From Megaustenia siamemsis (lineage: Eukaryota; Mollusca; Gastropoda; Stylommatophora; Ariophantidae), in the NCBI GenBank assembly GCA_032433765.1, contig JAVIAB010000159.1:1116001-1180000 (forward strand): a DNA stretch of 64,000 bases. The letters are read 5' to 3'. Below, piece after piece: positions 10,698-20,265 of the stretch (its first letter is position 1; every line of letters starts with the position of its first letter). The position numbers were made by a program, and so were the translations under genes. A model generated the notes under the pieces. The model was not told the DNA's origin. It saw only the letters and a program-made list of their open reading frames with translations, and ran no database searches.

Positions 10698-11506
10698 TCT
10701 ATCTATCTATATATTGACCTTTCGAACCGTAACCGGCCCATAGGGCGTAGACCAAGATACACCTTCTCCTATATGAATTTATTTGTTCTAGCAGTTTTCT
10801 TTTAAAGATATTTTATCAAATCTCGCCATCTGTCTCTGTTCTGTGCAAGCAGTTCTATCTCATTGAGGGAGCCGATTCCTGCTGCTCTTGCCTCTCTCAT
10901 CAATGTTCTTCTCAGTGTCTCCCTGGGTCTTCCTCTTTTTCTTTTACCTGCTGCTTCTCACATGAGGGTCTGCTTTGCTATTCGGTTATTATCTCTTCTC
11001 ATCACATGTCCAACATATGACCATCGTCTTTTCTTTATTACTGAAGATATTAGTGGTTGATTGGCGATTTCTCTAATTTCCTCTTTTGTTTTGAATTCGT
11101 TCCATGCTATACCAAATTTTCCTTAGACATTTATTTTCGAATGCGTTCAACTTTGTTTCTATATCTCTTGTTGTTTTCCAGCTTTCACACGCATACGTAA
11201 GGGTTGATAGTACATTTGATTTGAATAGCCTAAGTTTTGTGTTTGTGCTGATGGGTTTTGATTTCCACAACTTTTCAAGGCTTCTGAAAGACATTGCTGC
11301 TTTAGCCATTCTGATTCGAATTTCTTTACTCGTATCCCCTTCTCGATCAATGTGACTTCCAAGATAGATAAAGTGATCGATCTCTTCTACTGGTTTGTTT
11401 TCCATGTATATTTTGTCACCTGTTGGAATTAAACTTGTCATGACTTTAGTCTTGTCATGATTGATCTCAAGCCCAATTTTGCTGGCTATTGATGATAGTT
11501 CATTAG
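10697..11506 (-). mobile_element. LINE-C 3' half, minus strand, (GATA)n tail
   Basis: The minus strand encodes the C-terminal part of a LINE reverse transcriptase. It has IDHFIYLGSHIDREGD, TLTYACESWKTTRDIETKL, then RRWSYVGHVMRRDNN and the end RWRDLIKYL. The last coding triplets are followed by about 100 bp of 3' UTR (CTCGAAAGGTCAATA) and a (GATA)n run at 10697-10718. Identical ends occur at 53447-53794 and 57149-57404, with a further internal piece at 58960-59235. Stops and one frame change make the copy dead. Confidence 0.85.
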
Positions 11507-11834
11507 TCCATCAGAGGTTCCTTTCCTTAATTTGCGTCAAAATCAATATACCAGAGCATTCGAGATATTACTCCACTCCTTTGCGGTGCCCCTAAAAACA
11601 GGCTAACCACATTTTCTTCCTTTTTTTTCCGCATCTGCCTTTCAGCGTCGAGGGGAGATACAATTTGCGGTCTCTTGCTCTTCTGTTCGCCTCTGCTGCT
11701 GTTGTGTTTCCTAACGCTTCTAATTGTACATCGATCCATCTTGTTCGTGGTCGACCGTTGGGTCTGGTGTTCTCACAACATTTGCTGATTAATTTGCCTT
11801 AATTTGCAAATTAAGGAAAGGAACCTCTGATGGA
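11507..11834. repeat. Segment bounded by perfect 29-bp inverted repeats
   Basis: Bases 11507-11535 (starting TCCATCAGAGGTTCCTTTCC) are the exact reverse complement of 11806-11834. This looks like a small inverted-repeat transposon. However, the interior is LINE-F sequence, no target-site duplication is evident, and the right arm lies inside a 161-bp piece that is itself flanked by a 23-bp direct duplication. It may therefore be a fold-back or rearrangement product. Confidence 0.55.
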
Positions 11835-12287
11835 TGTGTCTGTGGGACATGCAAAATGACTGGTCGGGTTTGTTTTAGCAAAGGTCGGGTTTGCTTTAGC
11901 AGAGGTCGGGTTTGTTTTAGCAGAGGTCGGGTTTGTTTTAGCAGAGGTCGGTGTTCTCACAACATTTGCTGAAGGCTCGTTGTGTTGTGTTTTGATCTGT
12001 CTGCCCTGTCACCTAGCCAAACTATTTTATCTATTGTTTCCTTATATATTCTACGGCGGGGGCTATTCCTAGGTTTCTTCTCAGTTCTACACATTTCATC
12101 TCTGTAGATGTAATTTTCTTATTGTTCTTGCATCTAGGGTCCAGGTAGCACAACGTTGAGATGAAGATTGTATTGTATAGTGCTCGTTTTGCCATCGTAT
12201 GGAGTTATTTCCTTGTTGGACAGTAGTGGTGATAACTGTGATGGTTCGCAATTGATGTATCTCATTATTCGATCTGAAATGTTTGAT

Positions 12288-12290
<3 letters not shown>
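11537..12290 (-). mobile_element. LINE-F 3' end, minus strand, interrupted
   Basis: The minus strand reads, over frame changes, RPRTRWIDVQLEALGNTTAA preceded by a degenerate region with ECATW- and HYTIQSS-like pieces. That is the usual C-terminal layout of LINE polyproteins of this group. It is interrupted at 11789-11949. A (GT)n(AT)n microsatellite lies at its upstream side (12289-12352). Confidence 0.6.
11789..11949. mobile_element. 161-bp insertion with 23-bp flanking direct repeats
   Basis: The 23-bp string GGTGTTCTCACAACATTTGC+TGA occurs at 11766-11788 and again at 11950-11972, and joining the flanks restores LINE-F. The insert contains a perfect 20-bp palindrome at 11797-11816, the right arm of the 29-bp inverted repeat, and four copies of a roughly 22-bp GGTCGGGTTTGTTTTAGCAG motif. 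The element type is not known. Confidence 0.6.

Positions 12291-12352
<62 letters not shown>
12289..12352. repeat. (GT)n(AT)n compound microsatellite
   Basis: Seven to eight GT units are followed by about 26 AT units. Confidence 0.98.
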
Positions 12353-12356
<4 letters not shown>

Positions 12357-12437
12357 TGTGTTAAGTCCCCTATTCAAACAGGATAAAACAAAATGAAAAT
12401 CATTTTAGTGGAATTGTAACTTCAAGAATTTCGTACT

Positions 12438-12834
12438 ATGGCCCAGCTACTTTTTAGTGTAAGTTCAATCTCAGAAGACGAGGAAAGTTCTGAAGAGTCT
12501 GAGTGGTCATTGGAAGAGCAAGCTTTCCCATCTTGGACACCACCGATTGCTTATTTTAATAATGGGTTAACTTTAGATTCCATCTTCAAGAAGATCCCCG
12601 ATAGTGTTGGTAAACAGAAATGAAACCTCTGATCATGTGAGGATTCAGCCACTATTAAATTCAAGTTCAGACTATGAGGAGAGTGATGAAAGTTCCGAGA
12701 TTAGAGGTGTAGAGAATTCTGCTCCGGAGTTAGATTATGAGGAAGTTAATGCTCGCTGGAATGAAATTTACCCTACTATCAGCAACAACACTTCCACTCA
12801 ACCACACGATCCGACAAAAAATATAATTAACAGG
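12438..12834 (+). CDS. Unrecognised small gene, 5' part (acidic, Ser-rich)
   Basis: Two overlapping open frames encode acidic Ser/Glu-rich protein: SSISEDEESSEESEWSLEEQ in the first and SSSDYEESDESSEIRG then LDYEEVNARWNEIYPTISN in the second. Two models are possible. (a) One exon from the ATG at 12438 with a one-base frameshift near 12600. (b) A 21-bp coding exon ending at a strong GTAAGT donor (12459), a 118-bp intron to the AG at 12575-12576, then an exon to 12834 without any frameshift. The exon ends at a GTATGT donor. No known domain is recognised. The low-complexity acidic N-terminus resembles those of some transposases, but there is no catalytic part. I am sure that something coding is here, and unsure of its start. 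Confidence 0.5.
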
Positions 12835-13038
12835 GTATGTATTTGTTTGTCGGTTACTTATCAGGTTAGTTATAGCTACCAACATCACATCTTCTAAGAC
12901 AAATATAGATTTTGTATTCTTAAAACTTAAGTACCAATAATGTACCGAGATTAACTAGCCTAACGAATGTTTCATTAAACCGTATACCTATCCTAATGAG
13001 AGTTGCATTAAAACCCTTATAGTTCGACTTGTCCTTAG

Positions 13039-13233
13039 GTTTGTTTTGCCTCGGCGCCTGATATCATCTCATTTGTTGATCTGGAAGATGGGGACCTCAT
13101 TCCTCATTGGCACCAGTTTGCACTTGACCGTGAAAGATTTGAAAGCCGTATTCTGGAGTATAGTAAAATCATCTCACCTGTTCTGGAGTCTGGTCACAGA
13201 ACAATTATTTTAGCAACTAGACTGAATCTGTGA
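13039..13233 (+). CDS. Unrecognised small gene, last exon
   Basis: After a pyrimidine-rich acceptor (TTGTCCTTAG) the frame is open for 64 residues, with SFVDLEDGDLIPHWHQFALD and RERFESRILEYSKIISPVLE, then a TGA stop. The phase (0) matches the GTATGT donor at 12835, so the two exons join in frame around a 204-bp intron. A poly(A) signal follows 42 bp after the stop. The exon, intron and poly(A) logic together argue for a real transcript. The family is unknown to me. Confidence 0.55.
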   Translation, partial: VCFASAPDIISFVDLEDGDLIPHWHQFALDRERFESRILEYSKIISPVLESGHRTIILATRLNL

Positions 13234-13274
13234 TAAAGTACCGGTATTTTTTAAAACTCAAATATGTGTTGTAT

Positions 13275-13280
13275 TAATAA
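13275..13280 (+). promoter_or_regulatory. Poly(A) signal AATAAA of the 12438-13233 gene
   Basis: A canonical AATAAA lies 42 bp after the stop codon of the last exon, with a TGTG-rich stretch just downstream. Confidence 0.6.
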
Positions 13281-13383
13281 ATATATGTGAAATATAGAAC
13301 GAATTTTGTTTTGCTTTACCATGAATGTGAAAGAGAGAGAGAGAGCGTCACTATTTAATGTTAGCACACCTTAATACACATGG

Positions 13384-13500
13384 TGATGTTGCCCGTGCCC
13401 CGCGCCGACCCGACGACCCCCGCGCGCCGACCCGACGAGCCCCGCGCGCCGACCCGACGAGCCCCGCGCGCGCCGACCCGACGAGCCCCGCGACCCGAAC
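13384..13500. repeat. GC-rich 21-24-bp tandem repeat, about 5 copies
   Basis: The unit is CCCGACGAGCCCCGCGCGCC with small length variants. It is the most GC-rich stretch of an otherwise AT-rich window. Confidence 0.9.
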
Positions 13501-13654
13501 CAACAAAAGATATAACTTGATCTACCAACTTTCTTAACTGGACATACTTTCTGAGATCGTCATTATTTAAAGTTACTCTTAGATTTCCAAAGTTAGCTGA
13601 TTTACAAACCGGTCACATTACCCATCTTACTACAAAAGACGCCAACCGCTATGC

Positions 13655-13683
13655 CCCATGATGATGATGATGATGATGATGAC
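13655..13683. repeat. (GAT)n run
   Basis: About eight GAT units followed by GACGCCGACGACG. Similar runs close LINE-A copies, so this may be a tail remnant. Confidence 0.85.
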
Positions 13684-13699
13684 GCCGACGACGTTAAGT

Positions 13700-14029
13700 C
13701 ACCATGTCAGCGATACTAAAAAAAAAACTTCGACACTAATAACACCGACAACATATTTACACACCGTGACAAACAATCAAAAGGGAAAACACCCAGATTC
13801 CCCACCCGGGAGCTTTTCTGATTACACATGGTAGCAGGACATGAAGAGATGGTGGGTACATGTTGATGATGGTACTCCGAGATAAGCCGCCGAGCCGACA
13901 TGACACATGATGATGTTAAGTGAACAATCAATTAAATCTCTCCACCCGCGAGACCAGTGTTCGATTCCCCACCCGGGAGCTTTTAATTTTTTCCATCTAT
14001 AATTCTGAATTGTTAAAATTTGGATAGAA
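13700..14029. other. Unclassified region with two copies of a tRNA B-box-like motif
   Basis: GATTCCCCACCCGGGAGCTT occurs near 13796-13815 and again near 13957-13984, the second time preceded by GTTC so that it reads GTTCGATTCC like an RNA polymerase III B box. This could be a SINE remnant. No A box or complete cloverleaf can be drawn. A related block with TCAGCGATACTA/TTAGCGATACTA recurs near 13710, 15470 and 15650. Confidence 0.35.
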
Positions 14030-14230
14030 TTATTTTTTTTTCATTTCTGTTGTTAACCTTTTACCAAGCCATTCTCTTAAGCGGTCTGATATTTTTTCTG
14101 GGGAGGGATAATATTCATTTCTTAAATATTTTTTAAGACCACGCGAGAACGTTCGACGAGCTAATCCGATAAGCCCCACCGCTTTAGTTACATTGTTTTC
14201 AGGACCGTCATACAATAACACTCTACTCTG
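14030..14230 (-). mobile_element. LINE fragment, 3' coding end
   Basis: The minus strand encodes ISDRLREWLGKRLTTEM, the same block as ITDSLREWLGRRSTTEM in LINE-A at 4850-5805. It is adjacent to a (GA)n run. It is too short for more. Confidence 0.5.

Positions 14231-14272
<42 letters not shown>
14231..14272. repeat. (GA)n microsatellite
   Basis: About 20 GA units. It precedes a TTTCGCGGCTTGATACTTTG stretch that is also seen after a shorter GA run at 15075-15110. Confidence 0.95.
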
Positions 14273-14274
<2 letters not shown>

Positions 14275-14276
<2 letters not shown>

Positions 14277-14755
14277 GGCTTGATACTTTGTGTGGCATGA
14301 TGATGATAGGTCATGAAGGGTTCATGATGCTGTTGAGGGTGGCACATGATAATGATGTGTCACTAAAAATGTAGACACTAATAATCGGTTTGATAATTTG
14401 TGTGGTATGATGATGATAGGACATGAAGGGTTGATGATGGTGTTGAGGGTGGCACATGATGATGATAGGACAAGAAGGTTGATGATGGTGTTGAGGGTTG
14501 CACATGATGATGATAGGACATGAAGGTTGATGATGCTGTTGAGGGTGGCACATGATGATGATAGGACATGAAGGTTGATGATGCTGTTGTGGGTGGCACT
14601 TGATGATGATAGGACATGAAGGTTGATGATGCTGTTGAGGGTGGCACATGATGATGATGATAGGACATGAAGGTTGATGATGGTGTTGAGATTGGCACAT
14701 GATGATGATAGGACATGAAGGTTGATGATGCTGTTGAGGGTGGCACATGATCACT
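14275..14755. repeat. 48-bp (GATGAT-rich) tandem array, about 9 copies
   Basis: The unit is CACATGATGATGATAGGACA followed by TGAAGGTTGATGATGCTGTT and GAGGGTGG. Copies vary by GAT number and at single bases. Open frames on the minus strand are repeat by-products. Confidence 0.9.
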
Positions 14756-15060
14756 AAAAAATGTAGTGCGAGATCCGCGACCCAATCAGTTACGAGATCG
14801 CCTATAGTGTTAAATTTCCCTTCATTTTAAGTTTTTTAAATATTGATTTTTTATCATTATTTTTTATTATTTTTAAAATAAGTCCGTTTTCTTTTCAATC
14901 GGGGTTTTACCTGAGGGCTGGTTGGTTAACTGAAATATCTTGAGACGCAACCGACTGTTTGACGGACGATCTTTTCAATTTACCTGAGTTAATCTGTCAG
15001 ACGCGGTGGACCGTTCGACAAAGTGACGAAGTGGAACGTGTGCTAAGTACTTGGCCTGTC
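14756..15060. other. Unique spacer
   Basis: No gene was recognised. Bases 14965-15030 are a copy of 15896-15953 (core CGATCTTTTCAATTTACCTG) with a few changes, so this is part of a local duplication. Confidence 0.5.
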
Positions 15061-15074
15061 ACGTTGTAGGTCCC

Positions 15075-15440
15075 GTGAGAGAGAGAGAGAATTTCGCTGG
15101 TTGATACTTTGTGTGGCTTGATGATGATGATGATGATGATGATAGGACATGAAGGGTTGATGATGCTGTTGAGGGTGGCACATGATGATGATGTGTCACT
15201 AATAATCGGTTTGATACTTTGTGTGGTATGATGATGATAGGACATGAAGGGTTGATGATGCTGTTGAGGGTGGCACATGATGATGATGCTGTTTAGGGCG
15301 GCACATGCTGATGATGTGTCACTAAAAATGTAGACACTAATAATCGGCTTGATACTTTGTGTGGCATGATGATGATGATAGGACATGAAGGGTACATGTT
15401 GCTGTTGAGGGTGGCACATGATGATGATGTGTCACTAAAA
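15075..15440. repeat. Second block of the 48-bp GATGAT-rich repeat
   Basis: Four or five degenerate units related to 14275-14755 are arranged with TGTCACTAAAAATGTAGACA spacers that also occur in the first block. A block of array plus flank was duplicated. Confidence 0.8.
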
Positions 15441-16139
15441 AAATCGCTATAATCACACCTGGTACATGATGTTAGCGATACTACAATAACACACCCTGTG
15501 CCGACCAACCCCGTTCCCCCACCCTCGTCGCACGCGAGATAGTCGTATTTACCTTTTCCTAACAATACCCCCCTTCAACGTCATTGCTTGTCGGCATTTT
15601 TTTTTACATGTCGCCTCCTGTTGTCAAATACCCACCTCACACATGATGCTAACGATACTAATAACACTTGACCAATAAAGGCACCCCCTTTCCACACCCG
15701 CACGCCCCGCCCGAGATAACCGGCGTGAATGCGCAAGTTTTAGAACCGCTGACACACAAGTTTTAGAACCACTGGTGTCCATAACCAGCGAGCGACAGAC
15801 CCCGCGAGAGACGATCACGACCCGCACGCACCACACGATAAGCCGATTACCACCGAGCCGTCCACCGAGCCGTCACCGAGCCGTTCGACGATCTTTTCAA
15901 TTTACCTGAGTTAATCCCTCAGGCGCAGTGGACCGTTTCGACAAACTGACGAACCCAAAAAAAATTACCCCCCCCCCCCCAAAAAAAAAAAAAAGTCAAT
16001 TTCGAAAAAATAGCGATTTTTTTTTTGGGCACCGTTGCACAGTGCAAAATCCATTGTCTTTGGTGCAATTTCGGTGCATGCACGTGCACTTTTGGGGTGG
16101 GTATACCGCCACCCCTACTACTATTCTTGTAGTGAATGT
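15441..16139. other. Unclassified, partly duplicated region
   Basis: This holds a copy (15896-15953) of the 14965 segment, a poly-C/poly-A stretch at 15969-15993, and the first copy (16034-16105) of a motif with GCAAAATCCATTGTCTTTGG that recurs at 16403-16475. No gene was recognised. Confidence 0.5.
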
Positions 16140-16392
16140 ATAGTAGCTAGAGTATGGTAGTGTCATTATAGTAGTGACAGTATATGAGTGGCATTATAGT
16201 AGCGGAGATATAGTAGCGGCAGTATAATGGCGGCAGTAGCGACAGTATAGTAACGACAGTATAGTAGCGACAGTATAGTAGCGACACTATAGTAGCGACA
16301 CTATAGTAGCGGCAGTTGCTAGTGGCATTATAGTAGCGGCAGTTGCTAGTGGCATTATAGTAGCGGCAGTATAGCAGTGCAATATGTGCTAT
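16140..16392. repeat. 14-bp array, TATAGTAGCGACAG orientation
   Basis: About 17 degenerate copies of TATAGTAGCGACAG/GGCAG are written on the plus strand. The same unit appears in the opposite orientation beyond 16490. Confidence 0.9.
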
Positions 16393-16489
16393 TTTGGCAC
16401 GCATTGCACGGTGCAAAATCCATTGTCTTTGGTGCAATTTCGGTGCATGCACGTTCACTTTTGAGTGGAATACCGCACCCCTACTACTA

Positions 16490-17655
16490 ACAATGCCGCT
16501 TCTAAACTGTCGCTATTATACTGTCACAACTATACTGCAACTACTATACTGCCGCTACAATACTGCCGCTACTATACTATCAATACAATACTGTCACAAC
16601 TATACTGTCACTACTCTACTGCCGCTACTATAATGCTACTACTATGCTGTCGCTACTATACTGTCACTGCTCTGATATCACTACTATACTGCAACTACTA
16701 CGCTGCCACTTCTGCCGCTATAATATTGTAGCTACAATACTGCCGCTACTATACTGCCTCTACTATGCTGTCGCTACTATACTGATGCTACTATAACGTC
16801 GCTACTATACTGCCGCTACTATACTGACGCTATTATACTGTCACTACTATACTGCCGCTACTACCGCTTATATACTGTGGCTACTATATTGCCGCTACTA
16901 TACTGCCTCTACTATACTAACGCTGCTATACTGGCTCTACTATACTGCCGCTACTATACTGCATCTACTATACTGCCGCTACTATACTATCGCTACTATA
17001 CTGCGGTTACTATGCTGCCTCTACTATACCGTCGCTACTATACTACCGCTACTGCAGATACTGTGGCTACTATACTGCCGTTACTATACTGCGGCTACTA
17101 TACTGCCTCTACTGTACTGTCGCTACTACCGCTACTATACTGTCGCTACTATACTGCCGCTGCTGCCGATACTGTCGCTACTACCGCTACTATACTGTCG
17201 CTACTATACTGCCGCTGCTGCCGATACTGTCGCTACCACCGCTACTATACTGCCGCTGCTGCCGATACTGTCGCTACTACCGCTACTATACTGTCGCTAC
17301 TATACTGCCGCTGCTGCCGATACTGTCGCTACTACCGCTACTATACTGCCGCTGCTGCCGATACTGTCGCTACTACCGCTACTATACTGCCGCTGCTGCC
17401 GATACTGTCGCTACTACCGCTACTATACTGCCGCTGCTGCCGATACTGTCGCTACTACCGCTACTATACTGTCGCTACTATACTGCCGCTGCTGCCGATA
17501 CTGTCGCTACTATACTGCCGCTGCTGCCGATACTGTCGTTACTATACTGCGGCTACTATACTGCCTCTACTGTACTGTCGCTACTACCGCTACTATACTG
17601 TCGCTACTATACTGTCGCTACTATACTGCCGCTGCTGCCGATACTGTCGCTACAG
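16490..17655. repeat. 14-bp array, reverse orientation, with higher-order units
   Basis: The unit is CTACTATACTGCCG (reverse complement of the unit at 16140-16392). From about 17040 a longer unit that includes CTGCCGCTGCTGCCGATACT is repeated many times, which indicates secondary amplification. Three units make 42 bp, which keeps a 285-residue frame open; no protein is implied. Confidence 0.95.
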
Positions 17656-17934
17656 ATTGTTTCTTGTTCCTTGTCATCTGGCACCGTCAAGAGTGACTTG
17701 TGTGTTTAATGTGTCGTTTGTTCGCTGTACCTGAGGAAGGTTGTTGTCTTTGGTCGACTCCAGTAGAGCATTGACTAAATCTGTCGGATCGGATATCGAT
17801 GCCACTGAATGGAAGTTGAGATCATCTGTCTGCCGTCACGGAGTGGAGACCATAACCAGCTCTACTTGTCGACCGCTCCCACAAAACCATCAACCTTAAA
17901 ATACAAGCTATAGACTTACGGAGATGGAATGCTG
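17656..17934. other. Unique spacer
   Basis: No recognisable gene. The sequence is not repetitive. Confidence 0.4.
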
Positions 17935-18180
17935 ACGTCACATTTTGTGCATCGCCTGGAAAGATCTATCCCAGAAGGATTCAACAGGCAGGACGTAGCT
18001 CAATATGAAATGGTATCTCCGTACCCCAGCCTGGCAAAGATCACTCTGCAAAAACTGGCTTATGAGAGAACGGTTGAGGTAGGCAGAGGAAAGATGGGAA
18101 GATATGATCAAAGAATGGACAGGCCTAGACTATGCAGAGTCATAAAGTATGACTGAAGATAGAGAGAAAAGGAAAACATT
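17935..18180 (+). mobile_element. LINE 3' coding end that runs into the 39-bp satellite
   Basis: In one frame the segment 18085-18150 encodes RWEDMIKEWTGLDYAES, a standard C-terminal motif of LINE polyproteins, followed by MTEDREKRKTL. Without a break this continues into the first unit of the 39-bp satellite (YVSGATMVLKLTK in one frame). The final codons of the element and the satellite unit are therefore the same sequence. Confidence 0.65.
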
Positions 18181-20265
18181 GACGAAGTATGTCAGTGGTG
18201 CCACAATGGTCCTCAAGTTGACGAAGTCTGTCTGTGGTGCCACAATGGTCCTCAAGTTGACGAAGTCTGTCAGTGGTGCCACAATGGTCCTCAGGTTGAC
18301 GAAGTCTGTCTGTGGTGCCACAATGGTCCTCAGGTTGACGAAGTCTGTCTGTGGTGCCACAATGATCCTCAAGTTGACGAAGTCTGTCTGTGGTGCCACA
18401 ATGATCCTCAAGTTGACGAAGTCTGTCTGTGGTGCCACAATGGTCCTCAAGTTTACGAAGTCTGTCAGTGGTGCCACAATGGTCCTCAGGTTGACGAAGT
18501 CTGTCTGTGGTGCCACAATGATCCTCAAGTTGACGAAGTCTGCCTGTGGTGCCACAATGGTCCTCAAGTTTACGAAGTCTGTCAGTGGTGCCACAATGGT
18601 CCTCAGGTTGACGAAGTCTGTCAGTGGTGCCACAATGGTCCTCAGGTTGACGAAGTCTGTCAGTGGTGCCACAATGGTCCTCAAGTTGACGAAGTCTGTC
18701 AGTGGTGCCACAATGGTCCTCAGGTTGACGAAGTCTGTCAGTGGTGCCACAATGGTCCTCAGGTTGACGAAGTCTGTCAGTGGTGCCACAATGGTCCTCA
18801 GGTTGACGAAGTCTGTCAGTGGTGCCACAATGGTCCTCAGGTTGACGAAGTCTATCAGTGGTGCCACAATGGTCCTCAGGTTGACGAAGTCTGTCAGTGG
18901 TGCCACAATGGTCCTCAAGTTGACGAAGTCTGTCAGTGGTGCCACAATGGTCCTCAAGTTGACGAAGTCTGTCTGTGGTGCCACAATGGTCCTCAGGTTG
19001 ACGAAGTCTGTCAGTGGTGCCACAATGGTCCTCACGTTGACGAAGTCTGTCAGTGGTGCCACAATGGTCCTCAGGTTAACGAAGTCTGTCAGTGGTGCCA
19101 CAATGGTCCTCAGGTTGACGAAGTCTGTCAGTGGTGCCACAATGGTCCTCAAGTTGACGAAGTCTGTCAGTGGTGCCACAATGGTCCTCAAGTTGACGAA
19201 GTCTGTCAGTGGTGCCACAATGGTCCTCAGGTTGACGAAGTCTGTCAGTGGTGCCACAATGGTCCTCAGGTTGACGAAGTCTGCCAGTTGTGCCACAATG
19301 GTCCTCAGGTTGACGAAGTCTGTCAGTGGTGCCACAATGATCCTCAGGTTGACGAAGTCTGTCAGTGGTGCCACAATGGTCCTCAGGTTGACGAAGTCTG
19401 TCTGTGGTGCCACAATGGTCCTCAGGTTGACGAAGTCTGTCAGTGGTGCCACAATGGTCCTCAGGTTGACGAAGTCTGTCAGTTGTGCCACAATGGTCCT
19501 CAGGTTGACGAAGTCTGTCAGTGGTGCCACAATGGTCCTCAGGTTGACGAAGTCTGTCAGTGATGCCACAATGGTCCTCAGGTTGACGAAGTCTGTCAGT
19601 GGTGCCACAATGGTCCTCAGGTTGACGAAGTCTGTCAGTGGTGCCACAATGGTCCTCAGGTTGACGAAGTCTGTCAGTGGTGCCACAATGGTCCTCAGAT
19701 TGATGAAGTCTGTCTGTGGTGCCACAATGGATCTCAGGTTGACAAAGTCTGTATGTGGTGCCACAATGGTCCTCAGGTTGACGAAGTCTGTTAGTGGTGC
19801 CACAATGGTCCTCAGGTTGACGAAGTCTATCAGTGGTGCCACAATGGTCCTCAGGTTGACGAAGTCTATCAGTGGTGCCACAATGGTCCTCAGGTTGACG
19901 AAGTCTATCAGTGGTGCCACAATGGTCCTCAGGTTGACGAAGTCTGTCAGTGGTGCCACAATGGTCCTCAGGTTGACGAAGTCTGTTAGTGGTGCCACAA
20001 TGGTCCTCAGGTTGACGAAGTCTGTCAGTGGTGCCACAATGGTCCTCAGATTGATGAAGTCTGTCTGTGGTGCCACAATGGTCCTCAGGTTGACGAAGTC
20101 TGTCAGTGGTGCCACAATGGTCCTCAGGTTGACGAAGTCTGTCAGTGGTGCCACAATGGTCCTCAGGTTGACGAAGTCTGTCAGTGGTGCCACAATGGTC
20201 CTCAGGTTGACGAAGTCTGTCAGTGGTGCCACAATGGTCCTCAGGTTGACGAAGTCTGTCTGTGG
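18165..20265. repeat. 39-bp satellite, subfamily A, about 53 copies
   Basis: The unit is TCAGTGGTGCCACAATGGTC plus CTCAGGTTGACGAAGTCTG. Copies are very similar. Since 39 is a multiple of three, both strands stay open for about 700 residues (13-residue repeats such as SGATMVLRLTKSV and PLTDFVNLRTIVA). Substitutions do not favour synonymous sites in any frame, so coding is unlikely. It starts at the 3' end of a LINE. Confidence 0.97.

Noticed and set aside
12096..12377. Coding frame with YIYIYI repeats
   Set aside because: Translation of the (AT)n microsatellite joined to a LINE remnant.
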